Source of the DNA: Pelargonium cotyledonis
Lineage: Eukaryota; Streptophyta; Magnoliopsida; Geraniales; Geraniaceae
Direction of reading: 5' to 3'
Assembly: GCA_036897625.1 (NCBI GenBank)
Contig: JAYMTA010001437.1
Coordinates: 1 to 20,044, forward strand
DNA: 20,044 bases
Positions 1 through 8,281 of the stretch are shown piece after piece (position 1 is the first letter of the stretch; each line of letters begins with the position of its first letter). The notes under the pieces are model-generated. The model searched no databases and was not told the origin of the DNA. It saw only the letters and a program-made list of their open reading frames with translations. A program made the position numbers and the translations under genes.

Positions 1-56
1 TTATAAATTAAATTTTAATAAAATTATCAAAATTGATTTTGAACTAATCATTAGGC

Positions 57-368
57 GACATGTGTCTCATTTTTAATTTTTAATTGTATTAAAATATTTT
101 TAAACGGCACGTCATCGCCACATGTGAAAATAAATAAATAAAATAAAAATTATAATGCCACATGGCGCTGACGTGTCATTTGAAAAATAATTTTAAGTTT
201 TAAGTTTAATTAAAATGACACGTGTCACTTATTGGTTGGTTTCACTTAAGTGACACGTGTCATTTTAATTTTTAATTACATTAAAATATTTTTAAATGTC
301 ACGTCAGTGCCACGTGTGAAAATAAATAAAAATTAATATAAAAAATGTTACGTGGCGCCACATCACTC
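57..368. repeat. Tandem G-box-rich repeat, two degenerate units
   Basis: Two related units begin near 57 and 252, a period of about 195 bp. Each runs from a GACA(C/T)GTGTC-type motif through a T-rich stretch (TTTTTAATT, then TTAAAATATTTTTAAA), an ACGTCA motif, GCCAC(A/G)TGTGAAAATAAATAAA, and a TGGCGC motif. CACGTG cores lie at 219-224, 254-259 and 311-316. The sequence is non-coding and looks like part of an unclassified plant transposable element. The text after it (about 371-480, with CTAACGG and CTGTTAG) may belong to the same element. The window starts inside or next to it, so its true left end is not seen. Confidence 0.6.
208..270. repeat. Perfect 24 bp inverted repeat with 15 nt loop
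   Basis: The arm at 208-231 is the exact reverse complement of the arm at 247-270, leaving a 15 nt spacer at 232-246. Each arm itself contains the palindrome GACACGTGTC, so the structure is a palindrome within a palindrome. It sits at the junction of the two tandem units. It could form a hairpin or be the inner boundary of a foldback element. CACGTG is the core bound by plant bHLH and bZIP factors, but no nearby gene gives that a clear meaning here. Confidence 0.75.
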
Positions 369-370
369 AA

Positions 371-900
371 ACTAACGGATCTGTTAGGTCAAACTAACAG
401 TCGGACTTGCGTGACCAATTTTCCTTTATAGGGGGGACTGTTGTGACTTATTTTTTTGTTAAAAATCTAGCTGGTGACTTTTCAATAAGTGGAAGAACTC
501 CAGAGTATTAAACCCATTATATTAGTACCATATATCAATAGGATAACGTATTTTGGAAAGAAGGGTGTTTCCAAGCAATGGACTCAACCAACTATTTGTA
601 ATGGAACTTATATGCTCTATTAATAAAACTCTCCTTTACTCGAAATAGGAAAAGAGTGTTCTTATATCTTCTCATTTGCGACCTATCTCCGTACTTAGCG
701 AATTTGGATGAATAAAGCTCCTCAATATGAAGGTGACCACATTAACCTTTTTCATTTGAGTGTTTTCTTATCATTTGAGCTCTTTGTCTTCGAAGAGTTG
801 CATCCTCCAAGATTCACCTATTAGCTCTTCACCTCGCGCCTTTTCATCAAAGATCTTTCCATATTTAGTCAATTTCTTCTAAATCGACTAAGCTCCTTTT
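371..900. other. Intergenic, no gene recognised
   Basis: There is no long open frame and no recognised motif. The first 110 bp (GGGGGGACTG near 430, CTAGCTGGTGAC near 467) may be the tail of the repeat to its left. The remainder is moderately AT-rich unique-looking sequence. Confidence 0.5.
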
Positions 901-1063
901 TAAAAATAAGAACAAACAAACAAAAAACACTAATTAATTAAGCTACACAATAGGGGATAGCTCTCCCCTACAAACTCCGAACCCCACCCGACGCAATGAG
1001 ATTAGAACCTATGATATGTCACATGAAAATGTGTGTCTTGACCATTGCGTCATACCATAGGGG
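901..1063 (-). mobile_element. tRNA-derived SINE, minus-strand copy
   Basis: Read on the minus strand this starts near 1058 with ATGACGCAATGGTCAAGACA, has a box B-like GGTTCTAATCTC (complement of 998-1009), then a CCCCTATTGTGTAGCTTAA segment, and ends in a T-rich TTTG-repeat tail at about 901-930. It aligns along its whole length with the plus-strand SINE at 18160-18306, which has a target-site duplication; that comparison is the main evidence. I could not find a clear target duplication for this copy. It is older and more diverged than the right-hand copy. Confidence 0.65.
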
Positions 1064-1780
1064 ACAACAAAACTCCTTAACATAAGATTTTCGCCTAACA
1101 CCTTTGAAGCCCAACACACTTGAAATCAGTTTGGCTCATTTGATGCTAATGTGTCGAAAATTGGATTGGACTGACCAATTGATTATATAGAGTTGAGATT
1201 CGATGTCGATTGTCTGAACTAAAGAAGAGAAGGAAGAGAACTTGTTCATCAACTAAACATATAATTTGAAACTCTCGTATTACCTTCATATTTATTTTCT
1301 ACTAGTCGTTATCAACAATCTTTGTTCTTATTTCATTGTCTCACAACCACCAAAAGTAGTGTAGTCTCATGCCCCAACCTCATAGTTGCACGCAGAAAAT
1401 CATAATATAAAAGAAAATTATCGTCGCAATGTATATCAATTGTTACTAGAGCTGGCAAGCAAAGCAGCGGCCAACTTAACTTTGGGTTTAAACAAGTTTG
1501 ATAAAAAATAAAAATAAATACAAATTCAGTTTTTATCCAAAAATGTATTATAATAAAAAAAATAGTCCAATAAAATTATAAGAACAAACTAAATTAATAT
1601 TCATTTCAAGATGAATTCTTTAATGGACACCGAAAGGATCGACCAAAGCACGAAAGTCGGGATTTTTCAGTACTAGCTTCATAATTCAAATTTTCCGGCC
1701 TTTCGCTAATTGGGGCTAAAATGCTAGAAATTAGTAAATCATATTCGTACGAAGATCCAAAATTTTAGATGATGAGAATT
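1064..1780. other. Intergenic, no gene recognised
   Basis: AT-rich sequence with no coding signal. A TAGAGCTGGCAAGC motif near 1448 looks like the outer end of some hAT-type elements, but no partner end was found. The stretch just before 1780 is the downstream flank of the U1 gene. Confidence 0.5.
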
Positions 1781-1782
1781 GA

Positions 1783-1942
1783 AGGGAGCCGCGCGAACGC
1801 AGGCCCCCGCTGGCACAAATTATGACGCACACTCTCCCACTTGGGGAGACGTTGGGCTGGCGCGCCTCCTAAGTGCAATGGAAGCCACAAGCCCAGGCCA
1901 TGAGCCTTCTTGATCGCCCATAGACCCCGTCCAGGTAAGTAT
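1783..1942 (-). ncRNA. U1: U1 spliceosomal snRNA gene
   Basis: U1 snRNA is the RNA core of the U1 snRNP, which base-pairs with 5' splice sites. On the minus strand the RNA begins at 1942 with AUACUUACCUGG, the invariant U1 5' end; ACUUACCUG is the splice-site recognition segment. Stem-loop I has the GAUCAAGAAGG loop (complement of 1905-1915, the U1-70K site) closed by AUGGGC/GCUCAU. Stem-loop II has the U1A loop AUUGCAC (1873-1879) with CUUCC/GGAGG and GGGCU/AGCCC pairing. Stem-loop III reads CUCCC-CAAGU-GGGAG. The Sm site AAUUUGUG (1814-1821) precedes the 3' hairpin with a UUCG loop (CCUGCGUUCGCGCGG). At about 160 nt it matches plant U1 length. Differences from the plant consensus I remember fall mostly in stems and keep pairing, including G-U pairs, so the gene looks functional. 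The 3' end is uncertain by a few bases, and I see no clean plant snRNA 3' box downstream. Confidence 0.95.
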
Positions 1943-1966
1943 GTTTCAAGGTTCGCATGCCTCCTG

Positions 1967-1974
1967 TTTATATA
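1967..1974 (-). promoter_or_regulatory. TATA box of the U1 gene
   Basis: TATATAAA on the minus strand, about 25-32 bp upstream of the U1 5' end at 1942, the normal position for a plant snRNA gene. Confidence 0.85.
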
Positions 1975-2007
1975 CCCCTTCTCCATTTCTGTAACTCAAT
2001 GCTTCTC

Positions 2008-2018
2008 CGATGTGGGAT
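2008..2018 (-). promoter_or_regulatory. USE (upstream sequence element) of the U1 gene
   Basis: The minus strand reads ATCCCACATCG, an exact match to the plant snRNA element RTCCCACATCG. The gap to the TATA box is 33 bp. In plants that spacing specifies RNA polymerase II; polymerase III U6-type genes have about 10 bp less. This agrees with U1 being a polymerase II transcript. Confidence 0.9.
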
Positions 2019-2221
2019 TTGGTTGGAGTCCAAATATTAGAAACACAAGTTTCTGGCTTCATTGCAATTTACATATACAACCCTCTTCACATCTTCTAAT
2101 TATAACTCTCTCTACAACACAACAAAGTCCAAATCGGTGTTGCTCTTTTCTTTCTAAATATTGATTTTTTTCTTTCATTTTTCATATGTGAGACATTAAT
2201 TTATACATACAAAAAATGTTT

Positions 2222-2345
2222 TAACGTATATCTTGTGTTTAGGTCATGAGTTAAATTCTCAAAGAGTCGAATGAGGATGAGATTATGGGTTAAAAAAGGA
2301 GAGACACTCAAATTTGTGTAGCTCAACCGATAAATTAAATAAAAT
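2222..2345 (+). mobile_element. Truncated SINE copy
   Basis: Part of the family seen at 18160-18306. Shared blocks are a degenerate box B region (GAGTTAAATTCTC), AATGAGG, GGGTTAAAAAAGGAGAG and GTGTAGCTCAACC, in the same order and spacing. The tRNA-like head is mostly gone or strongly diverged. No target duplication was found. It lies about 200 bp upstream of the U1 promoter element, outside the part known to be needed for snRNA transcription. Confidence 0.5.
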
Positions 2346-2519
2346 GGTAACTAGCAAGCATTTTAATGATGAGATTAGAGACAATTTATTTGTCGGAGGT
2401 GATTCATTGGAGGTGATTCAACCATTTTACTTGCATTATTTTTATTGAATAAACACATATTTATTGGTTCCATCACCATCATCTTACTCTTTTGATTCAC
2501 TTGCATACACCTGATTTTC

Positions 2520-3170
2520 AAAACGGCGACGTATCTTGTGTTGATAGATAACTAATTGTGACGTCTCTCGTTAAGACATCGAGCTCTTGTTTGAAATCAA
2601 GTTAAGGTGTTATTGAGTTTGTGGAACGCCAACGTAGATTCATAATGGCTTTTTCATTTATTTTCTTTTTCCAATTGGTGTGAGTGTGGAGCAATTGGAG
2701 GCCTGTGGCGGTTGTATGGAAGGGGAAGGTGGCTTGAAATATGAAGATTCATTTAGAGCCTTCGGATCATCTTTCGAGTTTGTTGTTGAATCATATGGTA
2801 GACCCCGTGGCGACGATGGACGATTGACATCCCTTTCAAGCGATCGTCTAAAGTTTTATGTCCAATTGTTATCAGTTGTCCGCACTCTTCAGGTGGAAGG
2901 AGAGAATTTCAGTTCTTTCGACTTGCTTATTCATGCTTACAAAGGGAGAATTCCATTTCATTCCCTTTGATTTTTTAGGAAGATTCAGTTATTACGGCTC
3001 AACTTAATAGTGTCGAAGTTTTGTTTGCGATTTCATTTGTGAATTACGTGGCTTACGAGTTAGTTAAGTCATCGATTTTTTTGTCATAGTTGTCTAGATG
3101 ACTTAATTTTCAAACAATCAATTTTAAATTGTTTTCGTCATCGTCCAACTTGAATTAATAAAGTAATAGC
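2520..3170 (+). repeat. 0.6 kb dispersed repeat, copy 1 (upstream of RPN6)
   Basis: This stretch aligns in the same orientation with 9215-9780. Matching blocks are GGCGAC...CTTG (2525/9218), TCTCTCG followed by AGC/GAG repeats near 2565 and 9255, GATCGTCT(A/T)AA (2841/9502), TCAGTTGT(C/A)CG (2872/9530) and an AATTTCA block near 2907/9565. The blocks share order and approximate spacing. Identity is moderate with indels, so the duplication is old. Its class is unknown; an unrecognised transposon or a segmental duplication are both possible. Confidence 0.6.
2716..2970 (+). pseudogene. Short open frame inside the 0.6 kb repeat, unknown product
   Basis: The open frame extends from about 2680, but the first ATG is at 2716, giving about 84 residues and a TGA stop at 2968. 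I recognise no protein family. The best-preserved stretch, DRLKFYVQLLSVVRTLQ and the following EGENFSSFDLLI, recurs in the second repeat copy (9499-9600) as DRLKLQVQSLSVVRAIQ and DGDKNFNAFNLII. Protein-level similarity where the DNA has drifted suggests descent from a real coding sequence. The second copy has stops just upstream and downstream of this segment. It lies about 400 bp before the RPN6 leader and has no promoter signal of its own. A gene relic or transposon fragment is more likely than a working gene. Confidence 0.35.
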
Positions 3171-3239
3171 TTTTGCATTAAAAAAAGAATTATCTCTGGA
3201 AAAGAAAATGACATAAAAAAAGGCATTCGTAAAATTCAA

Positions 3240-3390
3240 AACACGACCCAACCAATCGGATTCGCCCACAATTCCAACCCGACCCATTTACCCACTACAT
3301 GGTCCATTTCCTGAATCATCGATGCCAAAAGGTGCCCAAAGCTAGAGCCTTGCTTGGTGAAGACTACACATATTCCATTTTTTTTTTCTT
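3240..3390 (+). promoter_or_regulatory. Probable RPN6 core promoter region
   Basis: The 150 bp before the pyrimidine-rich leader has no TATA box but has a CCAAT box (3252-3256) and two TGGGC cores on the minus strand (complements of 3264-3268 and 3334-3338). TGGGC is the core of plant site-II elements common at housekeeping promoters, and an element with this core has been linked to coordinated proteasome-gene induction by NAC factors. The pyrimidine tract at about 3376-3394 resembles a Y-patch near a plant start site. The exact start is inferred, not seen. Confidence 0.45.
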
Positions 3391-3464
3391 CTCTGGCACC
3401 TGTAGCTTTCTTCCGATTTGCTGCTACTGGCTGGACCAGCTCTCTCGCCTCTTTCTCGTCCAAG
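3390..3464 (+). other. RPN6 non-coding leader exon 1 (start approximate)
   Basis: A pyrimidine-rich, ATG-free stretch ends at CCAAG with GTTCGT following, a reasonable 5' splice site at 3464/3465. Joining it to the acceptor at 6051 gives a leader without upstream ATGs. The start is a guess from the Y-patch. Another donor in this region is possible. Confidence 0.5.
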
Positions 3465-4413
3465 GTTCGTCTCTGTTCTCAGATTTACCTGCTTCTCTCT
3501 AATCTAAATCGGAACTGTCTGCTTCAGCAGCTTCAATTTTGTATGGTTAGGGTTTTACAGAAAAAACTCTGGAAATTTTTGTTTTTATTGGAATTTTGAT
3601 GCATAATTTTGAGCTTCTAGTGTTGGGTTGGACTAGTAGTGACTATATGCGATGCTATATTGGAGTAAAATTGGTGAGATCTCAGCTTATGCACTAATGT
3701 TCAGTGCTTAAAGATCGAAGATTGTGAAGATATGGTAGAGATTATTGATTTATTTGTATGAGATTTGATTGGGTGGTTGTGTATTTTTTGTTTCTTGTTG
3801 TTGGTGGTGGTGTAGCTAATTTGAGCTTGTTGAGCTCCTGATGATCAATTGGCAGTGTGTGGCTTTGTGCATGTGTTCTCTATGAGAATTTACTGCATAA
3901 TTGCAAAATTGTGGTGTTCTGTTGGATTTATTAGGTTCTATGCAACTTATCACTATTCTAACTTAAAGGATTATTGTTATGATTAGAGGGTTGAGTGGAT
4001 TTCTTTGTCAGTAATTTTGGTGGGTTTTATGTAATGTTTTATTTAGTGAAGCATAATTGCATGATACTCTTATGTCTTTCTTGTTTGGTGTTGTTGTATG
4101 CGTGAGTGTCTATTGATAATTTGTGCACTTGGGGCTCTCCATGATTGCATGACCGATGGCTTGGTTGGTTTAATCCATCATAACTTGACATGAAACACTT
4201 AAACTAGTCTGGATCATTATCTTTGCTAGGACTGTCCAAGCTTGTGGTAAGAGCTAACTTTGTGCTGGCCTTTTCAAATTGAACAATTTAAACTTTTTTT
4301 TTATTATCTTGGTTGGTCTTTGTTGTTGAAGATATTCAATAATTAAGCACCGTTTATATAAGTGAAATAGTGTTTGAGTTTCTTTATATATGCTGCACTG
4401 AACAATACTTTTA

Positions 4414-4662
4414 GGGTGCAATTGATTTTCTGAACGGGAATGAGATTATTATTCCTCTTTTTGTCTGTTTACATGCAATATAGTCTCGTTTTTAAATTCA
4501 AAAGTATTTAACCATCTAAGAATATGAATCACGTTCCCTTTTTATTGAGGTGATGTGAATGGGGCAGGGAATGAAAGTAAGAACCATGGCTCCTCATTAC
4601 ACACACAAATAAATGCTACCCCTCCTTGGTTCCAATTCTCATAAAAATAATCCAAATGCAAT
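4414..4662. mobile_element. MITE-like relic in the RPN6 leader intron
   Basis: The left end reads GGGTGCAATTGATTTTCTG followed by GGGAATGAGATT. The right end, read on the opposite strand, gives GCATTTGGATTA followed by ATGAGAATTGG. These are imperfect inverted ends around 250 bp that cannot encode a transposase. The ends resemble PIF/Harbinger- or hAT-type plant MITEs, and a TTA precedes the left end, but no clean target duplication confirms it. A similar end (GGCGTTTGGATTA and GAATGAGAATGAG) occurs near 10838-10875 in the GNOM leader intron. Confidence 0.4.
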
Positions 4663-4849
4663 CTTGGTCTATGATAGTATATGGTTACGCCTCATTTTTT
4701 TTTCTTTTTTCTAACTCAATATTGTGGAAGAAGATATTACATCTATCAATGCATGGATTGTGGGATCACTAATAGCCGATAGCTGTTAACACGGTGGATA
4801 GAAATTGGATTTCTAAATGGGAAATGAAATGAAAACAACAAGTCAAGGC

Positions 4850-4990
4850 CACTGCTCCGTAGCTCAAGTCATATGGTGAGGTGGGCCAAGGAAAGTTACT
4901 TGGTTCAAATGTTTCCAGCAAGAAAACTGTGCAAAAATTAGGGAGACCAATCAACTGAGCATGTTAAAGTTCTAAACACAAGCTTGGACT
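4850..4990 (+). mobile_element. tRNA-like SINE head in the RPN6 leader intron
   Basis: A box A-like TAGCTCAAGT (4860-4869) and box B-like GGTTCAAATGTTTCC (4902-4916) are spaced roughly as in a tRNA-derived polymerase III promoter. The sequence does not fold into a tRNA cloverleaf I can trace, so it is not called a tRNA gene. It differs from the SINE family at 901, 2222 and 18160. No tail or target duplication was identified, so the boundaries are rough. Confidence 0.3.
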
Positions 4991-6077
4991 GATTGGGGTC
5001 ATGTAGGATAATCGTATTGCTCTTGTATGGTTTCATTGTTGTTACGAATAGCTGAAGCTCACTCACTAAAATACACACAGAAACACATATATATTTTGGA
5101 GGGTTGTGGATTGAAGAATTGATTAATTGAGTATCTATTTTGGTTAATTGTCAAATAATGATGTCCTGCTTATTGACTTTTTCGTATGAGATCCTAAGAT
5201 ATTCTCTCACAATGTTATTCTATAAAGTTATTGAGCTATTTCTTCCCAATGACAATTCTTTACTTGAGTAAGGTGTTTTATTTTATCCTATGTGGTAACT
5301 TTGATTGGGAGGATGCTTTGATTTTCAATCAATTAGATTCTTGTTGCTACATTATGTACATAAATATCTGGTCAACATTAATAGTATTGTTGCACCATCA
5401 ACAATCCAGTAGAGAAATGATGTGAACAGTTAGACAGTTGCATATGCTGTTAGGTGACATGGTCCTTAATAAAACTACTTCAACATCAGGAAATCCCCCC
5501 TATTTGCCTTGGATAGCATTTTTTGTCTTGAGGTGATACATATGGATGCCCTTTGGGATTATGATATTTTTTATAATGGAGAAAATAATATGACTGGTTC
5601 TGTGCTATATGATATTGGTCTTAGTCAATTGTGTTCATAACCTGAAGTTGCATGCTTGGTGCCGATGAAGTTGGTGTGTATATTCCTTTTAATAATCCCT
5701 CCTTTTAAGTTGTTGAACTCACTTCAGTGAATTATGTGTTTCTTGTCATGTTAAATGGAATTCTAAAAGAAGCATTATTTTCAAGTGAAGACTACTTGAA
5801 AGAGAGCAGGTTCATCCTGTTGTAGAGCACATTGAAGTTAAGGTTATCATCTTGAATTATGTGACATTTTCATGCAATAATAGTGTAAGGTATAAGAAAG
5901 TAGCATAACAATTTTTAATCTTCTAATCTAACAGGAAGAATAGTTGAATTTTAATACATTGTTCGCAACGAAATATCAGATGTGTACAATATTACCTTCT
6001 TTACTATTTACTTTTTGATCATCACATAGTTTGATTATATTGATTTCACAGATCTTGAATACTCGGAAGCAGCAAAT

Positions 6078-7343
6078 ATGTCTTCATATCTCCCAGCAAC
6101 TACTGATTCAATAGCTCAGGCTTTAGAAGCCAAAACTCCACCAGAAGCCATCTCTATTCTTTACCGCGTACTTGAGAACCCCTCATCTTCTCCTGATGCT
6201 CTTAGGATAAAAGAACAGGCCATCACAAATCTCTCAGATCTTCTTAGGCAAGAGGGCCGTGCGGAGGAGCTTAAGAGCCTTTTGACCCGATTGAGACCCT
6301 TTTTCTCCTTGATTCCCAAGGCAAAAACTGCAAAAATTGTTCGTGGGATCATTGATACCGTAGCTAAGATACCAGGAACATCCGATCTTCAGATTTCACT
6401 TTGCAAAGAGATGGTGCAATGGACCCGTGAAGAAAAGCGGACATTTCTCCGTCAAAGAGTTGAGGCAAGGCTTGCAGCCCTTTTGATGGAAAACAAGGAG
6501 TACTCTGAGGCACTTAGTCTCCTTTCTGGGCTCGTTAAGGAGGTAAGAAGACTGGATGACAAACTACTACTTGTGGACATTGACTTGTTGGAGAGTAAGC
6601 TCCATTTCTCTTTACGTAATCTCCCTAAAGCCAAGGCTGCGCTCACAGCTGCAAGAACCGCTGCAAATGCTATTTACGTGCCTCCAGCTCAACAGGGAAC
6701 TATAGATTTGCAGAGCGGCATCCTCCATGCGGAAGAGAAGGATTACAAAACTGCGTACAGCTATTTCTTCGAGGCATTTGAAGCATTCAATGCTCTTGAG
6801 GATCCAAGAGCAGTCTTTAGCCTCAAGTACATGTTGCTTTGCAAAATAATGGTGAGCCAGGCCGATGATGTGGCTGGGATAATCTCATCCAAAGCTGGGC
6901 TGCAATATGTAGGTTCTGAGCTTGATGCCATGAAAGCTGTTGCTGATGCTCATTCCAAACGTTCACTAAAGCTCTTCGAAACTGCACTTCGCGATTTCAA
7001 GGCTCAACTAGAAGAAGACCCTATCGTTCACAGGCATCTCTCTTCACTATATGACACTCTGTTGGAGCAGAATCTGTGCAGGTTGATTGAGCCTTTCTCA
7101 AGAGTTGAGATTGCTCACATTGCGGAGCTAATTGAACTGCCCCTGGATCACGTGGAAAAGAAGCTCTCACAGATGATTTTGGACAAGAAGTTTGCAGGGA
7201 CCTTGGACCAGGGTGCAGGTTGTCTCGTCATTTTCGATGATCCAAAGACTGATGCAATCTACCCAGCAACCTTGGAAACCATCTCGAATGTCGGTAAGGT
7301 CGTGGATAGTCTCTACAGAAGGTCTGCAAAGATAATGTCGTAG
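6078..7343 (+). CDS. RPN6: 26S proteasome regulatory subunit RPN6 (PSMD11 homolog)
   Basis: A subunit of the 19S lid of the 26S proteasome. In the known structure RPN6 acts as a clamp between the lid and the ATPase/20S core. The uninterrupted frame encodes 421 residues, close to Arabidopsis RPN6 (about 419), and is nearly collinear with it from MSSYLPATTDSIAQALEAK to the C-terminal RSAKIMS. The first half is a helical-repeat solenoid with conserved stretches such as FFSLIPKAKTAKIVRGIID and EKRTFLRQRVEARLAALL. The second half is the PCI domain, about residues 225-395. Its winged-helix part starts near L336 (LIEPFSRVEIAHIAELI) and includes HVEKKLSQMILDKKFAGTLDQG. The start is the first ATG after the acceptor at 6051 and matches the family N-terminus. 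All introns lie in the leader. No disabling change was seen. Confidence 0.97.
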   Translation: MSSYLPATTDSIAQALEAKTPPEAISILYRVLENPSSSPDALRIKEQAITNLSDLLRQEGRAEELKSLLTRLRPFFSLIPKAKTAKIVRGIIDTVAKIPGTSDLQISLCKEMVQWTREEKRTFLRQRVEARLAALLMENKEYSEALSLLSGLVKEVRRLDDKLLLVDIDLLESKLHFSLRNLPKAKAALTAARTAANAIYVPPAQQGTIDLQSGILHAEEKDYKTAYSYFFEAFEAFNALEDPRAVFSLKYMLLCKIMVSQADDVAGIISSKAGLQYVGSELDAMKAVADAHSKRSLKLFETALRDFKAQLEEDPIVHRHLSSLYDTLLEQNLCRLIEPFSRVEIAHIAELIELPLDHVEKKLSQMILDKKFAGTLDQGAGCLVIFDDPKTDAIYPATLETISNVGKVVDSLYRRSAKIMS

Positions 7344-7760
7344 AGGTTTCAGAAGTAGTAGACGTCTCATCGCTGATACATTGTTTGTTTTACTTATATT
7401 TGGAACATCTGCGAACTTGCAATCTTTGATTCATAATTGTTCAGCGGAAGATTTGCAGTGTAATCTTAGATTTTCCGTGTTGGAGAATTGATTTGTTCTT
7501 AGAGAGACAATGAACCGATTTGTTTGAAGAAATATATAGCTGTTCTTTTCTGGCTATCGGAATTTGATTATTTGGGCAAGGGAGGTATGTTTCACTCGAT
7601 AATTAAATGCACACCCCAGTTACTATTTACTAGGTAATTAGATTGTAAAATAAAAATATTAATGTTTAATTCAAAAGTAATTGCAGATCTCATATGTAGT
7701 ATAGTCAGAGAATGTTTAAAAGATTATTTAATATTTTTATGTCAAATAATAATAATAATA
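7344..7760 (+). other. RPN6 3' UTR and short downstream spacer
   Basis: T-rich sequence after the TAG stop. Transcript end signals are not sharp; FUE-like TTTGTT/TTGTTT stretches occur at about 7383-7390 and 7490-7500, so cleavage is probably in the first 200-250 bp. The stretch up to the Mutator-like element holds nothing else recognisable. Confidence 0.45.
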
Positions 7761-7878
7761 GAAATAATTACACATATATACTTTTAACTTTAACACTTTT
7801 TAACTTTGAATACTATAAATTATTGAAACTAACTATTGACTACCTTTAACTATAGCAAAAATATTTTTGTCCAAAATT
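7761..7878 (+). repeat. Left terminal inverted repeat of the Mutator-like element
   Basis: It starts GAAATAATTACAC and ends GTCCAAAATT, pairing with 8978-9094 on the other strand. Similarity stops just inside GTCCAAAATT. Confidence 0.75.
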
Positions 7879-8047
7879 CCATCCAAAATTTCATCCAAAT
7901 CTCCGTTTCATTATGTTAAAATAATCAAAATACCCTTTTAAATAAAAAGAAAAAATATAGCCAAACAAACCCTTAACTATTAAATGAAAATTAAATAGAA
8001 AAACAAAACAAAAAGAAAACCCTTCATCTTCTTCAGTTCAAATGAGT

Positions 8048-8281
8048 TCCAGACGCCGGCCAAATCTTCCATGGACGCCGACCAAAGCTTCTCTCTTTCA
8101 CCGATTTCCATCGATTTCGACTTCTCGGTCATGCCTCCTCCATGGACGCCGGCCAAATCTGCCATGAACGCCGACCAAAGCTTCTCTCTTTCATCGATTT
8201 CGACTTCTCCGTGATGCCGACTCCATGGACGCCGGCCAAAGCTTCACTCTTTCACCCATGGACGCCGCCCAAATCTGCTAC
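8048..8281 (+). repeat. Degenerate internal repeats of the Mutator-like element
   Basis: The motif ATG(G/A)ACGCCG(G/A)CCAAA recurs with starts near 8071, 8142, 8164, 8225 and 8257, plus a partial unit at 8050. Two longer units also share AGCTTCTCTCTTTCA and TCGATTTCGACTTCTC. They produce overlapping spurious frames on both strands. The GC content is well above that of the flanks, which would fit captured host sequence (Pack-MULE style), but I recognise no parent gene. Confidence 0.6.

Larger units (their letters stand above)
3465..6051 (+). other. RPN6 5'-leader intron, about 2.6 kb
   Basis: It is bounded by GTTCGT at 3465 and a T-rich tract ending TTTCACAG at 6051, 26 bp before the ATG. Composition is T-rich throughout, as expected of a plant intron, and its open frames are short and not protein-like. 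Long first introns in leaders of constitutively expressed plant genes often raise expression (intron-mediated enhancement); that role here is inferred. It contains a MITE-like element and a tRNA-like SINE-like segment, listed separately. The acceptor is more certain than the donor. Confidence 0.5.

Noticed and set aside
1448-1470. TAGAGCTGGCAAGC as a hAT element end
   Set aside because: No matching inverted partner or 8 bp target duplication found nearby.
1765-1986. Minus-strand 73-residue open frame
   Set aside because: It overlaps the U1 snRNA and its promoter almost exactly; the sequence is explained by the RNA gene.
1910-2164. Plus-strand 84-residue open frame
   Set aside because: It starts inside the U1 gene on the other strand and runs through its TATA box and USE; no protein-like pattern.
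4850-4925. A tRNA gene in the RPN6 leader intron
   Set aside because: Box A- and B-like motifs are present, but I could not trace acceptor and anticodon stems; reported only as a low-confidence SINE-like head.
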